The position numbers and the translations under genes are program-made. The notes below the pieces were generated by a model. It was not told the origin of the DNA and did not search any database. It saw nothing but the letters and a program-made list of their open reading frames with translations. Positions 50,301-59,052 of a stretch of 64,000 nucleotides of DNA are shown piece by piece (position 1 is the first letter of the stretch; each line of letters begins with the position of its first letter). Source of the stretch: Agromyces aureus (GTDB lineage Bacteria > Actinomycetota > Actinomycetes > Actinomycetales > Microbacteriaceae); contig NZ_CP013979.1 of the NCBI RefSeq assembly GCF_001660485.1, positions 186,001 through 250,000 on the forward strand, given 5' to 3'.

Positions 50301-51083
50301 TCAGCCCTGGTCCGCCGTGACGGCGACCATGCCGTCCGAGCTCCAGACGACCGTGAAGCGGGCCGCCTCCCGCTCGGCGACCACCTGGATGCCGCCCTCA
50401 GGAAAGCGGCCGCCCTCGGTGCAGCGGGTCAGCCCGCCGTCGGCGAAGTCCAGCACCAGGCAGGCCTCCTCGTCGCGGAGTGCCGCGAACACCCCGGACC
50501 CGTCGGGCAGGGTCAGCAGGAGTCGCTGCTGGCGGAACCCGTCTCGCACCCAGGACCGCGGCAGCGCGTCGCCCGAGATCGACTCGCGCGTGAAGACCTT
50601 CGAGGCCGCCGCCTCGGAGACGAGCGGCAGCGTCTCGAGGTAATACGCGTACGGGACCGCGGTCGGCGTCGGCGGCGGCGCGGCGGCGGGCGGTGCGCCC
50701 GGAGCGCGCGTTCCGAGTCCCCAGCCGATGAGCACGCCGGCGGTCAGGGCGATCGCGCCCGCGATGAGCGCCCAGCGCATGCGCGATTCGGGACGGTCGG
50801 GTGCGGCGGATGTGGTACCGCCGCCGGGTGGCGATGGATCGGGTTCGTGCTCGGGCGCCGCTCGCTGCACCGCGCCCGAGTCGTCGGCGGAACGGGCGAG
50901 CTCGTGGAACGCCGCGTCGCGCTCGGCGTCGCTCGCGCCGGAGCCGAACGCGACCCGCTGCAGGCGGGCCACCTCCGCCGCGCGGGCGGCCGCGGCATCC
51001 GGAGCAGTGCCATCCGGGACCGCGGCATCCGGAATCGCGGCATCTGGAACCGCGTCGTCGTCTCGCTCGCCGTCGTGCGTCAT
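50301..51083 (-). CDS. Single-pass membrane protein with AFGSGAS motif (paralogue of 42864-43709)
   Basis: A 260-residue protein of unknown function. It has an acidic N-terminus with four imperfect Pro-Asp-Ala-Ala/Ile repeats, then ARLQRVAFGSGASDAERDAAFHELARS (about 38-64), a Pro-rich spacer, a membrane helix (about 102-121), and an extracytoplasmic domain with YLETLPLVSEAAASKVFTRE and CTEGGRFPEGGI. Order and motifs match the gene at 42864-43709. ATG 51083 is chosen because GGAGGG lies 4 bases upstream. A cytoplasmic AFGSGAS helix plus a small outside domain suggests an anchored partner of some regulatory or secretion factor, but this is a guess. Confidence 0.75.
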   Translation of the reverse strand: MTHDGERDDDAVPDAAIPDAAVPDGTAPDAAAARAAEVARLQRVAFGSGASDAERDAAFHELARSADDSGAVQRAAPEHEPDPSPPGGGTTSAAPDRPESRMRWALIAGAIALTAGVLIGWGLGTRAPGAPPAAAPPPTPTAVPYAYYLETLPLVSEAAASKVFTRESISGDALPRSWVRDGFRQQRLLLTLPDGSGVFAALRDEEACLVLDFADGGLTRCTEGGRFPEGGIQVVAEREAARFTVVWSSDGMVAVTADQG

Positions 51084-51188
51084 GTCGCCCTCCACCACTG
51101 CCGATCGCGGAGGGGCGACGGCCGCCGCGATGTCGGGTCACCTTCAGGATCCCGCACCGGGCGGGTTGAGGCAACCGTCCGGTGCGCC

Positions 51189-51929
51189 TCAGCGGCCGGT
51201 GACGGTGATCGCCCCGTTCGACGTCGCGAGCTCGAGCGCGAACTCGCCGTCGGAGTCCTCGTCGATGTCGACGTCGACCGCGCCGTTCGAGGTGTCGGTC
51301 GTGACCCGGTAGCCGGCGCCCTCGGTCGGCACCGCGAGGTCGATCGCGCCGTTCGAGGTGCGCGCGTCGACGTCCTGCGGGGTCGAGAGGCGCAGGTCGA
51401 TCGCGCCGTTCGACGTCGACGCGCGGATGCCGGTGCCGGCGAGGCCGCGGCCCTCGATGCGTCCGTTGCTCGTCTCGACCTCGATCGCCCCGGTGACGTC
51501 GTCGAGTTCGATGCGGCCGTTCGCGGTCGAGACGTCGACCTCGTTCACGCCCGTGAGTGAGACCTCGCCGTTCGTGGTCGCCCCGCGCACGTCGACGCCG
51601 ATCGGCAGCTCGATCGTGTAGTCGACCGTGCAGTTGCGCCCGCATCCGCTGAGCACGAGCACGCCGTCGTCGACCTCGAAGGTCTCCCCGACGGTCCGTT
51701 CGCCCCGGTACGAGACCGTGCGTTCGACCTGGATGCCGGTGGCCTCGGCCGCTCCCGTCACGATGACGCTGCCGTCGGGCTCGTCGATCTCGATCGTGTG
51801 CACCGTGTCGTCGAGGCTCGCGTCGTCGCTGAACCGTTCGGGTGGGGTCAGGAGCCCGCATCCGCTGAACGCCAGGACCGCCGCCGCGGCGACGGCGCCG
51901 ATCGAGACCGTGCGTGCTGTGTGGTTCAT
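51189..51929 (-). CDS. DUF4097 family lipoprotein with SNG beta repeats
   Basis: A 246-residue lipoprotein (lipobox AFSGC, Cys about 24). Residues 45-246 follow the DUF4097 adhesin-like pattern, a small beta-solenoid of repeated turns: TTNGEVSL, TANGRIEL, TSNGRIEG, TSNGAIDL twice, TSNGAVDV and TSNGAITV, spaced about 16-24 residues. A C-G-R-N-C pair may close a loop. The repeats are also near-identical at DNA level (GTTCGACGTC/GTTCGAGGT units), so unequal recombination could change copy number. Function unknown; homologues are envelope-stress related in some bacteria. It is divergent from the peptide transporter gene. Confidence 0.85.
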   Translation of the reverse strand: MNHTARTVSIGAVAAAAVLAFSGCGLLTPPERFSDDASLDDTVHTIEIDEPDGSVIVTGAAEATGIQVERTVSYRGERTVGETFEVDDGVLVLSGCGRNCTVDYTIELPIGVDVRGATTNGEVSLTGVNEVDVSTANGRIELDDVTGAIEVETSNGRIEGRGLAGTGIRASTSNGAIDLRLSTPQDVDARTSNGAIDLAVPTEGAGYRVTTDTSNGAVDVDIDEDSDGEFALELATSNGAITVTGR

Positions 51930-52076
51930 GGTTCTCCCCCCCGTGGGCTTCCGCCTCGGCTCCGACCATAACGAGGCGCTCGTCGCGCCCGCACGGGGGC
52001 ATGCCCCCGAGTCGACGGTCGGGTTGCCGTCACGAGATCCCGCCACGGGCGAGGGCCGAGGTCTAGGCTGACCCGC

Positions 52077-53624
52077 ATGGGCAAGGTGACCGAACCGGCA
52101 CCGGGGGAGTACGGCCCGCCAGAGCCGGGAGTGGTCGACGGCGGGGAGCGCGACACCCGGGAGGATCGCGGCTTCTTCGGACAGCCGAGACCACTCGTGC
52201 ACATCTTCGGGGTGGAGATGTGGGAGCGGTTCAGCTTCTACGGCATGCAGGGCATCCTGCTGCTCTACCTGTACTACTCGGTCGACCAGGGCGGCCTCGG
52301 CATGGACAAGGCCGTCGCGACCGGCATCGTCGGCGCCTACGGCGGCGCGGTCTACCTCTCGACCGTGCTCGGCGCGTGGATCGCCGACCGCCTGCTCGGC
52401 TCCGAGCGGGTGCTGTTCTTCAGCGCGATCGTGATCATGGCCGGGCACATCGGGCTCGCGCTCATCCCGGGCTTCTGGGGTGTGGGCGTCGGCCTCGTGC
52501 TCGTCGCGTTCGGGTCGGGCGGCCTCAAGGCCAACGCCACCACCGTGGTCGGCACGCTCTACTCGGCCAAGGACTCCCGGCGCGACGCCGGCTTCTCGAT
52601 CTTCTACCTCGGCATCAACCTCGGCGCGTTCTTCGGACCCATCCTCACGGGCCTGCTGCAGAACACGTTCACCGCCGAGAACGGCTACCCGCCGGCGCTC
52701 GGGTTCCACCTCGGGTTCGGGCTCGCGGCCGTGGGCATGGCGTTCGGGCTGATCCAGTACTCGTTCGGGCGCAAGGGGCTCCCGCCAGGGGCATCCGTGA
52801 TCCCGAACCCGTTGCCGCGCAGCCGGTTCGGGCTCGCGATCGGCATCGCCGCGGCATCCGTCGTCGTCATCGTCGTGCTCGTGCTCGTCGGGCTCATCAC
52901 GGCCGCGAACCTGGTGACCTGGGTGATCGGCGGCACCATCGTCGCCGCGATCTCGATGTTCGCCGTGATCCTCTCGAGCAAGCAGGTCGAGCACGTCGAG
53001 CGTCGCAGGGTGCTCGGCTTCATCCCGCTGTTCATCGCGAGCGTCGCGTTCTGGTCGCTCTACCAGCAGCAGTTCACGGTGCTCACGATCTACTCCGACG
53101 AGCAGCTGAACCGCTCGATCTTCGGCTGGGAGATGCCGGTGTCGTGGGTCCAGTCGATCAACCCGATCTTCATCATCGTGCTCTCGGGCGTCTTCGCCGC
53201 GATCTGGACGAAGCTCGGAGACCGGCAGCCGACGACCCCCGTGAAGTTCGCCCTCGGCACCGCGATCATGGGCGTCGCGTTCCTGCTCTTCCTGCCCTTC
53301 GCCGACGGCGGCGCGAACTCGACGCCGCTGCTCTGGATGGTGCTCATCCTGTTCGTGTTCACGATCGCCGAACTGCTGCTCTCGCCCATCGGGCTGTCGG
53401 TCACGACCAAGCTCGCGCCGAAGGTGTTCCATGCGCAGATGGTCGCGTTGTTCTTCCTGTCGGTCGCGCTCGGCACCGCGATCGCCGGGCAGCTCGGCGC
53501 GCTCTACACGCTCGTGAACGAGGCGACCTACTTCGGCGTGCTCGGCCTGATCGCGATCGTGCTCGGTGGCGCGCTCTGGCTCGGACGCAAGCCCGTGCTC
53601 TCGCTCATGTCGGGGGTGCGCTGA
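52077..53624 (+). CDS. POT family proton-coupled peptide transporter
   Basis: A 515-residue MFS-type transporter of the POT/PTR2 family. After a 40-residue cytoplasmic lead come the signatures EMWERFSFYGMQGILLLYL (proton site E-x-x-E-R-F-x-Y-Y variant, E-M-W-E-R-F) and FYLGINLGAFFGPILTGLL (PTR2 motif F-Y-x-x-I-N-x-G). About fourteen helices are visible, as in bacterial DtpT-type proteins. It imports di- and tripeptides with protons. The final W-Y/Q-Q-Q-F region is SLYQQQFTVLTIYSDEQLN. Confidence 0.93.
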   Translation: MGKVTEPAPGEYGPPEPGVVDGGERDTREDRGFFGQPRPLVHIFGVEMWERFSFYGMQGILLLYLYYSVDQGGLGMDKAVATGIVGAYGGAVYLSTVLGAWIADRLLGSERVLFFSAIVIMAGHIGLALIPGFWGVGVGLVLVAFGSGGLKANATTVVGTLYSAKDSRRDAGFSIFYLGINLGAFFGPILTGLLQNTFTAENGYPPALGFHLGFGLAAVGMAFGLIQYSFGRKGLPPGASVIPNPLPRSRFGLAIGIAAASVVVIVVLVLVGLITAANLVTWVIGGTIVAAISMFAVILSSKQVEHVERRRVLGFIPLFIASVAFWSLYQQQFTVLTIYSDEQLNRSIFGWEMPVSWVQSINPIFIIVLSGVFAAIWTKLGDRQPTTPVKFALGTAIMGVAFLLFLPFADGGANSTPLLWMVLILFVFTIAELLLSPIGLSVTTKLAPKVFHAQMVALFFLSVALGTAIAGQLGALYTLVNEATYFGVLGLIAIVLGGALWLGRKPVLSLMSGVR

Positions 53625-53718
53625 GCCCGCGACGCCCGCCCCGAGGTCGACGGTGGACTGAGAAATGCCCGGGGCGGGATCCGGTTACGATGGGCGAGCA
53701 CGCACGAGGGGAGTACGG

Positions 53719-54486
53719 ATGTCGCGCGCCCTCGTCGTGATCCCGACGTACAACGAGCGGGAGAATCTTCCGCTGATCGTGGCACGCGTCCGTGCGTCGG
53801 TGCCCGAGGCCGCCGTGCTCGTCGTCGACGACTCGTCGCCCGACGGCACCGGCTACCTCGCCGAAGACCTCGCCGCGAACGACGACGCCGTGCGCGTGCT
53901 GCACCGCACCACGAAGGACGGCCTCGGCGCCGCCTACCTCGACGCCTTCGCGTGGGCGCTCGAACGCGGATACGACCCCATCGTGCAGATGGACGCCGAT
54001 GGCTCGCACCTGCCCGAACAGCTGCCGAAGCTGCTCGACGCGCTCCGGTCGACGGATGCCTCGGGCCGCCCGGTCGACGTCGTCATCGGCTCCCGGTGGA
54101 TCCCGGGCGGCACGATCGAGAACTGGCCGCGCCACCGCGAGCTGCTCTCACGGTGGGGGAGCGCCTACGCGCGCACCGTGCTGCGGCTCTCGACGCGCGA
54201 CGCGACCGCCGGGTACCGCGTGTTCCGGGCGCAGGCGCTGCGCGCCATCCACCTCGAAGACGTGCACACGCGCGGCTACGGTTTTCAGGTCGACATGCTC
54301 TGGCACGCCCGTCAGGCCAGGCTCGTCGTGGTCGAGGTGCCGATCACGTTCGTCGAGCGCGTGCACGGGCGGTCGAAGATGAGCCCGATGATCGTCGTCG
54401 AGGCGATGTTCAAGGTCACCGGCTGGGGCATCGCCGGACTCTTCCGCCGAGCGGAGCCCGCCGACGCGAAGGCCCTTCGCGGCTGA
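53719..54486 (+). CDS. Polyprenol monophosphomannose synthase
   Basis: A 255-residue GT2 glycosyltransferase matching Ppm1/Dpm1: MSRALVVIPTYNERENL, VVDDSSPDGTGYLAEDL, the metal-binding Q-M-D-A-D-G-S at about 92-98, and VIGSRWIPGGTIENWPRHRELLSRWG. It transfers mannose from GDP-mannose to polyprenyl phosphate, the donor for lipoglycan and protein O-mannosylation in actinobacteria. No C-terminal membrane helix or fused acyltransferase is present, as in split Ppm systems. GAGGGGAG precedes ATG. The 3' end runs into a tandem repeat that also covers the stop codon. Confidence 0.92.
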   Translation: MSRALVVIPTYNERENLPLIVARVRASVPEAAVLVVDDSSPDGTGYLAEDLAANDDAVRVLHRTTKDGLGAAYLDAFAWALERGYDPIVQMDADGSHLPEQLPKLLDALRSTDASGRPVDVVIGSRWIPGGTIENWPRHRELLSRWGSAYARTVLRLSTRDATAGYRVFRAQALRAIHLEDVHTRGYGFQVDMLWHARQARLVVVEVPITFVERVHGRSKMSPMIVVEAMFKVTGWGIAGLFRRAEPADAKALRG

Positions 54487-54547
54487 CGCTCCGCGGCTGA
54501 CGCTCCGCGGCTGACGCCTCGCGGCAGACGCCTCGCGGCAGACGCCG
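54478..54547. repeat. 14-base tandem repeat, five units
   Basis: Five consecutive 14-base units, consensus CGCGGCTGACGCTC changing to CGCGGCAGACGCCT toward the right. The array begins in the last codons of the mannosyltransferase gene, includes its TGA (54484-54486, repeated in units 2 and 3) and ends six bases before the convergent CAP gene stop. The units carry in-frame TGA codons, so extra copies would not extend the protein. Confidence 0.85.
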
Positions 54548-54552
54548 TGCGC

Positions 54553-55329
54553 TCAGCCCCAGCCGAAGACCTGGGTCCACGTGCGATCGGCGACGCCGAC
54601 GCCGATCTCCCGCAGATCGCAGTTCAGGATGTTCGCCCGGTGCCCGGGAGAGTCCATCCACGCACGCATGACGTCTTCGGCGGATGCCTGGCCCTTCGCG
54701 ATGTTCTCGGCGCCGGGATTCGGATACCTCTGCGCCTTCGCGCGATCCCAAGGGCTCCGGCCATCGAGGCTCTGGTGGCTGAAGTAGTCCTGCGCGACCA
54801 TGTCCTCGCTGTGCAACTGCGCGGCGGCGGTCAGGCGGGCGTCGAACGCGACGGGCGGGCACCCGGCTGCGGCTCGTTCGGCGTTCGTGAGGTCGACGAC
54901 GGCGGACGGCAGCGACGCGGCCCCTGAGGCGCCGCCGGCTCCCGTGCCCGCCGAGGTTCCGGCTCCGGTGCCGGCGGCTGGGGGCGCCTGCGTCGGCTGC
55001 GCGGTCTCGACCGTGACCTCGCTCACGAGGGACGGGCTCCCGGGCAGATCGGAGGCGACCTGGGCCTCCGATGAGGGTCCGCCGAGCGCGAGGTCGGTGG
55101 AGACGTCGGCGGGTGCGCCGAGCGTCGGGGTCACGACCAGCGCCGCGCCGGCGGCGAGCAGCAGGCCGCACCCCGCGGCGATCCACGGGCCGGAGCGCGC
55201 CCATCGGGCGAACGGCGCCCGCGGTGCGTCGGCGGCCGTCGGACCGGGCTCGGCGGGCACGGCCGCCGCCGCGGCGGGATCTCCGTGGCGGGCGGTGGCG
55301 CGATGTCGGGGGAGGGGCTTCGGGTCCAC
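54553..55329 (-). CDS. CAP (SCP/YkwD) domain protein, signal-anchored
   Basis: A 258-residue protein: cytoplasmic lead of 45 residues, one membrane helix (about 50-70), a Pro/Thr/Gly-rich spacer with TGAG repeats (about 115-138), and a C-terminal CAP domain (about 145-258). CAP signatures are VVDLTNAERAAAGCPPV, LHSEDMVAQDYFSHQSLDG, GAENIAKGQ and SPGHRANILNCDLREIGVG, with the pair of His and the Glu of the family cavity present. The role in bacteria is unclear. GTG is the start at 55329. Divergent from the MFS gene. Confidence 0.9.
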   Translation of the reverse strand: MDPKPLPRHRATARHGDPAAAAAVPAEPGPTAADAPRAPFARWARSGPWIAAGCGLLLAAGAALVVTPTLGAPADVSTDLALGGPSSEAQVASDLPGSPSLVSEVTVETAQPTQAPPAAGTGAGTSAGTGAGGASGAASLPSAVVDLTNAERAAAGCPPVAFDARLTAAAQLHSEDMVAQDYFSHQSLDGRSPWDRAKAQRYPNPGAENIAKGQASAEDVMRAWMDSPGHRANILNCDLREIGVGVADRTWTQVFGWG

Positions 55330-55506
55330 CGGTCGACCGTACCCCGCCCGGGGCGGAAGGGGATACCCCGAGCGCCGCGCCGTCGCCGAGGCGGCTCGCG
55401 ACGGGCGGGGCCGGGCATTCCGGACGATCGGTCGGATCGCGGCGACGAACGGTCGGGCGCCCCGGGCGCCTGAACGCGAGAGTGGGATTCCATCCGAAGG
55501 AGCGTC

Positions 55507-56736
55507 ATGTCGACGAACACCGCCAGCACCACTGTCATCTCCCCGGCGCCCGCCGGGTCATCGCCCGGTTCCGGCGAAGCCCCGGTGCCCCGCCGTGCCG
55601 CGTGGGCCGGCGTCGTCTCGCTCGGCCTCGGCATCTTCACGCTCGTCGCGAGCGAGTTCCTGCCGGCGAGCCTGCTGTCGCCGATCGCGGCCGACCTCGG
55701 CATCACCGAAGGCACGGCAGGGCAGCTCGTGACGGCCACGAGCGTCATCGGCATCATCGGCGGCCCGCTCGTGGTCTCTGCGCTGCCCCGGATCGACCGC
55801 CGGTGGGTCATGGTCGGCCTCACGACCCTCGCGATCCTCTCGAACGTGCTCGTCGCCATCGCACCCGTGTTCGGCCTCATGCTCGCCTCGCGCCTGCTGC
55901 TCGGCCTCGCGATCTCGGGCTTCTGGGCGATGTCCCTCGCCGTGACGGCGCAGCTCGTGCCCGCCGACCGGCTCGGGCGGGCCATGACGATCGTGAACAT
56001 GGGCGTCTCGCTCGCGACGATCGCCGCGGTGCCGGCCGGCGCCTTCCTCGGCGAGCTCGTGGGATGGCGCACCGTGTTCCTCGGCGCCGCGGCCGCGGGC
56101 GTGGTCGCCCTGGCCGTGCAGCTCGCGACGCTGCCCTCGGTGCCGCCGGCCGGATCGCCCGGCTTCCGCACCCTCGTGAGCACGGCCGCCCGCCCGGTCG
56201 TCGCGCTCGGCATCCTCTCGATCGTGCTCATCGCGGGCGGTCACTTCACCGGCTTCACCTACCTGCGCCCAGCCTTCGAGACCATCGGCGGGCTCGATCC
56301 GGCCGCGTTGGCCCTCGTGCTCGCGGTCTTCGGGGTCGCCTCGTTCATCGGCAACCTCGTCGCCGGGCTCGTGGCCGACCGTCGCCTCGGCGTGCTCGTG
56401 CTCGGCGCTCCGGCCGCGGTCGGCATCGCGACGGTGCTGTTCGCGCTGTGGGGTGCCGACTTCGGCGTCGCGGTCGCATCGGTGATCATCTGGGGGATCG
56501 GCTTCGGCGCGATCCCGACGATGGTGCAGACGTGGATGGCGGGCGTCGCGCCCGACCGGCTCGAGAGCGCCGGCGGCCTCGTCGTCGCCGCGTTCCAGGT
56601 CGCGATCACGATCGGCGCCGGCGTGGGCGGACTCCTCGTCGACTCGGTCGGGGTGCAGGCGGCCTTCCTCGGCGGCGGCGTGGCCGCCGTGCTCGGCGGC
56701 ATCGTGCTGACGCTCGCGAAGACGCGGAACGCCTGA
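55507..56736 (+). CDS. MFS transporter, DHA1 family
   Basis: A 409-residue twelve-helix MFS protein. Visible are FTLVASEFLPASLLSPIAADLGITEGTAGQLVTATSVIGIIGGP (in parts), motif A-like LPRIDRRWVMVGL and motif C-like MSLAVTAQLVPADRLGRAMTIVNMGVSLATIAAVPAGAFLGELVGWR (in parts). It resembles AraJ/NepI-type efflux proteins for sugars, purines or drugs. GAAGGAG precedes ATG. It converges, 13 bases apart, with an AraC-type gene that may regulate it. Confidence 0.92.
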   Translation: MSTNTASTTVISPAPAGSSPGSGEAPVPRRAAWAGVVSLGLGIFTLVASEFLPASLLSPIAADLGITEGTAGQLVTATSVIGIIGGPLVVSALPRIDRRWVMVGLTTLAILSNVLVAIAPVFGLMLASRLLLGLAISGFWAMSLAVTAQLVPADRLGRAMTIVNMGVSLATIAAVPAGAFLGELVGWRTVFLGAAAAGVVALAVQLATLPSVPPAGSPGFRTLVSTAARPVVALGILSIVLIAGGHFTGFTYLRPAFETIGGLDPAALALVLAVFGVASFIGNLVAGLVADRRLGVLVLGAPAAVGIATVLFALWGADFGVAVASVIIWGIGFGAIPTMVQTWMAGVAPDRLESAGGLVVAAFQVAITIGAGVGGLLVDSVGVQAAFLGGGVAAVLGGIVLTLAKTRNA

Positions 56737-56749
56737 GCCGGAGTTGTCG

Positions 56750-57628
56750 TCAGGCGGCGGGCTGCAGCGCGGCCCGTCGCCACCGGCTCGGCGCGACACC
56801 GCTGTGCCGGCGGAACGCACGGCTGAACCCGTCTTCGCTGTCGTAGCCGAGTCGGTAGGCGATGCCGCTCACGGGCTCGCCCTCGCGGAGCATCCGCTCG
56901 GCCTGCGTCATGCGGATGCGCGTGACGTACCGCGCCGGCGTGTCGCCGACCGCCGCGCGGAACTGCTCGGCGAACTGCGATCGCGACGCGCTCGCGATGC
57001 GGGCGAGCGACGCCACGGTCCAGGGCGAGCCCGGCGCATCGTGGATGGCCGCGAGTGCGAGTCCGAGACGATGGTCGTGCGCCGCCGCGAGCCAGGGCCG
57101 TGCGCTGCCGCACCCGTGCTCGAGCCAGAAGCGGACGGATCCCGAGATCGCGGCATCCGTCAGCCCGGAGATCACCGAGACCGCGCCCGGGCGACCGAGT
57201 GCCGCTTCGCGATGGATCGTCTCGAGCAGTGCGGCGAATCCCGGCTCCTGCCGCCCGAAGCCGTACGAGTGGAGCACGGGCGGCATCGCATGGGTCATCA
57301 GCGGGTGGGCGCCCAGCAGGGCGATCGAGATGCCGACGAGCTTCGCGTCCTGCTCGGCGCGGAGCGCGACCCGGCCGCCCCGCGGGAGGAGGGCGAAGTC
57401 GCCCTGCTCGGTGCGGTACACGCCGCTGTCGTGCACGACCTCGACGGCACCGGACACCACGAAGAGGAACCGGCTGCCGTCGTGCTGCTCGCGCCGGACA
57501 TCGCCGGCGGTGAGATCGTGGTGATCGACCCGGAGCACCGACCAGCGCAGGTGCTCCATGAGCAGGTCGATCGTGCGCGCGTCATCGACCGCCGGGCCCG
57601 GCGGCGCCCAATCTGCGAGGTCGCACAT
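56750..57628 (-). CDS. AraC family regulator with cupin sensor
   Basis: A 292-residue AraC/XylS protein of the cupin_6 group: N-terminal cupin (about 8-150; LRVDHHDLTAGDVRREQHDGSRFLFVVSGAVEVVH, in parts, then GDFALLPRGGRVAL) and C-terminal tandem HTH (about 190-285; ASLARIASASRSQFAEQFRAAVGDTPARYVTRIRM and IAYRLGYDSEDGFSRAFRRHSGVAPSRWR, in parts). ATG 57628 is used; the open frame continues upstream without a better start. These regulators commonly control an adjacent MFS exporter; the convergent MFS gene is the obvious candidate. Confidence 0.9.
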   Translation of the reverse strand: MCDLADWAPPGPAVDDARTIDLLMEHLRWSVLRVDHHDLTAGDVRREQHDGSRFLFVVSGAVEVVHDSGVYRTEQGDFALLPRGGRVALRAEQDAKLVGISIALLGAHPLMTHAMPPVLHSYGFGRQEPGFAALLETIHREAALGRPGAVSVISGLTDAAISGSVRFWLEHGCGSARPWLAAAHDHRLGLALAAIHDAPGSPWTVASLARIASASRSQFAEQFRAAVGDTPARYVTRIRMTQAERMLREGEPVSGIAYRLGYDSEDGFSRAFRRHSGVAPSRWRRAALQPAA

Positions 57629-57726
57629 GAAGGGTGCAATCGCGATCGACCCCGGGACATTCCCGCAGTGAGGATCCGTGACGCCGGGTGTCGGCCGGGC
57701 GCGCGATCGCCGGCGGCCGCGCGGCG

Positions 57727-59001
57727 TCAGCCGACCAGGAGCAGCGGGTCGGCGATGAGCCGCTCCCGCGCCTGCCGACGGGCACCGACGAGTGCGGCAT
57801 CCGGCCCGCCGACCGCGCGCGAGAAGGCCGGGATCGCGCTGATCGCGCCGTTGCCGACCGTCGGGCGGTTGCCCTGCAGGGCGGTCTGGATGTCGCCGAC
57901 GAAGCCGCCCCAGTAGCCGCCGACCACGACGACCGCCGGGTCGAGCGTGGGCACGACGATCTGCAGCGTGCGGCCGATCCAGTGGGCGGCGTCGAGCCAC
58001 GACCAGCGGGCGCGGTCCTCGGCCTCAGTGATGCGGAGCACGAGTTCGTCGAGTGCCTCCGAGCGGCCGTTCGCGGCGGCGAATCCGGCGAGGCCCGCGC
58101 GTTCGAGCACGACGTCGGGCGAGGCGACGGTCGCGAGGCAGCCCTGCTGCCCGCAGCGGCAGCGCAACCCGCCCGGCACGATCGGCAGGTGACCGAAGGT
58201 CGCGCCGAGTCCGTGGGAGCCGAGCAGCGGTCGGCCGGAGGCGAGGGCCGCGGCCGAGACCGCGGTGTCGCCGTCGAGGTAGAGCACGTCGGCGATGCCG
58301 GGCAGGGCGTCGAGCTCGACGCTCGCCGCGGCCACGGCGGCCGGGACGACCTGCATGGGCAGCGGCAGCAGGCGTTCGACCTCGGCGAGGGCGGGGATCC
58401 TGGCTCGCAGCCCGCCGAGCACGTCGACCGGCTCGGCACCGAACCTGGCGTCGGTGACGACGACCGAGGGCGAACCCACGACCGCGCCGTCGACGAGCAC
58501 CGTGATGTCGGCGATGCGGTGGCCCGCCCGCTCGGCTCGGGCGATGGCCCGCGCGAGCACGACGGCGAGCGGCGTGAGCGGGTCGGGTACAGAGGCGCCG
58601 GCGACGGCGCCGGTGGTCGCGCCGGCGGGGGCTGCGTCGACGATCGGCTCGCTGAAGCGGGCCTCCTCGTCGCCCGCGAGACTCGAGACCGTGGCGATCG
58701 CGGCGTCGAGCGAGAGGCGCGCCGTGAGGAGCACGCGGTCGCCGCCGGTGAGGGCGAGCGGGGTGGAGCGGCCGTCGCCGTGCGCGTCGCCCGATTCGCG
58801 GATCACGCCGGCATCGAGCAGGCGCGCGGTGAGGCCGGCGATGGTGCCGCGGCCGAGGCCCGTCGCATTGACGAGTTCGCTGCGCGTCGCGGTGCCGTGG
58901 GTGACGAGGTGCTCGACCACGCGCGCGGACTGCTCGCGGTGGAGGTCGAGGGGGCCGGTGATGGTCGGGACGGTCGGGACGGTCGGATCGCCGGGGGTCA
59001 T
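57727..59001 (-). CDS. ROK family transcriptional regulator
   Basis: A 424-residue ROK repressor (NagC/XylR-like): N-terminal winged helix (about 20-75; ATRSELVNATGLGRGTIAGLTARLLDAGVIRE, in parts) and an actin-fold sugar-binding domain. The ROK zinc motif is LRCRCGQQGCL (about 278-288). The usual D-x-G-x-T phosphate motif is degenerate (DGAV), so it is a sensor rather than a kinase. It lies 51 bases after the carboxylesterase gene on the same strand and probably represses the MFS-esterase unit in response to a sugar or glycoside. Confidence 0.9.
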   Translation of the reverse strand: MTPGDPTVPTVPTITGPLDLHREQSARVVEHLVTHGTATRSELVNATGLGRGTIAGLTARLLDAGVIRESGDAHGDGRSTPLALTGGDRVLLTARLSLDAAIATVSSLAGDEEARFSEPIVDAAPAGATTGAVAGASVPDPLTPLAVVLARAIARAERAGHRIADITVLVDGAVVGSPSVVVTDARFGAEPVDVLGGLRARIPALAEVERLLPLPMQVVPAAVAAASVELDALPGIADVLYLDGDTAVSAAALASGRPLLGSHGLGATFGHLPIVPGGLRCRCGQQGCLATVASPDVVLERAGLAGFAAANGRSEALDELVLRITEAEDRARWSWLDAAHWIGRTLQIVVPTLDPAVVVVGGYWGGFVGDIQTALQGNRPTVGNGAISAIPAFSRAVGGPDAALVGARRQARERLIADPLLLVG

Positions 59002-59052
59002 GACGTAAGCATGAACCCGGCGGACCCGACGGTCACGTACCCCGTTCAGGGG

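Noticed and set aside
54478..54547. Possible CRISPR or iteron array
   Set aside because: Repeats are directly contiguous without spacers, and no cas, rep or parA gene is near.
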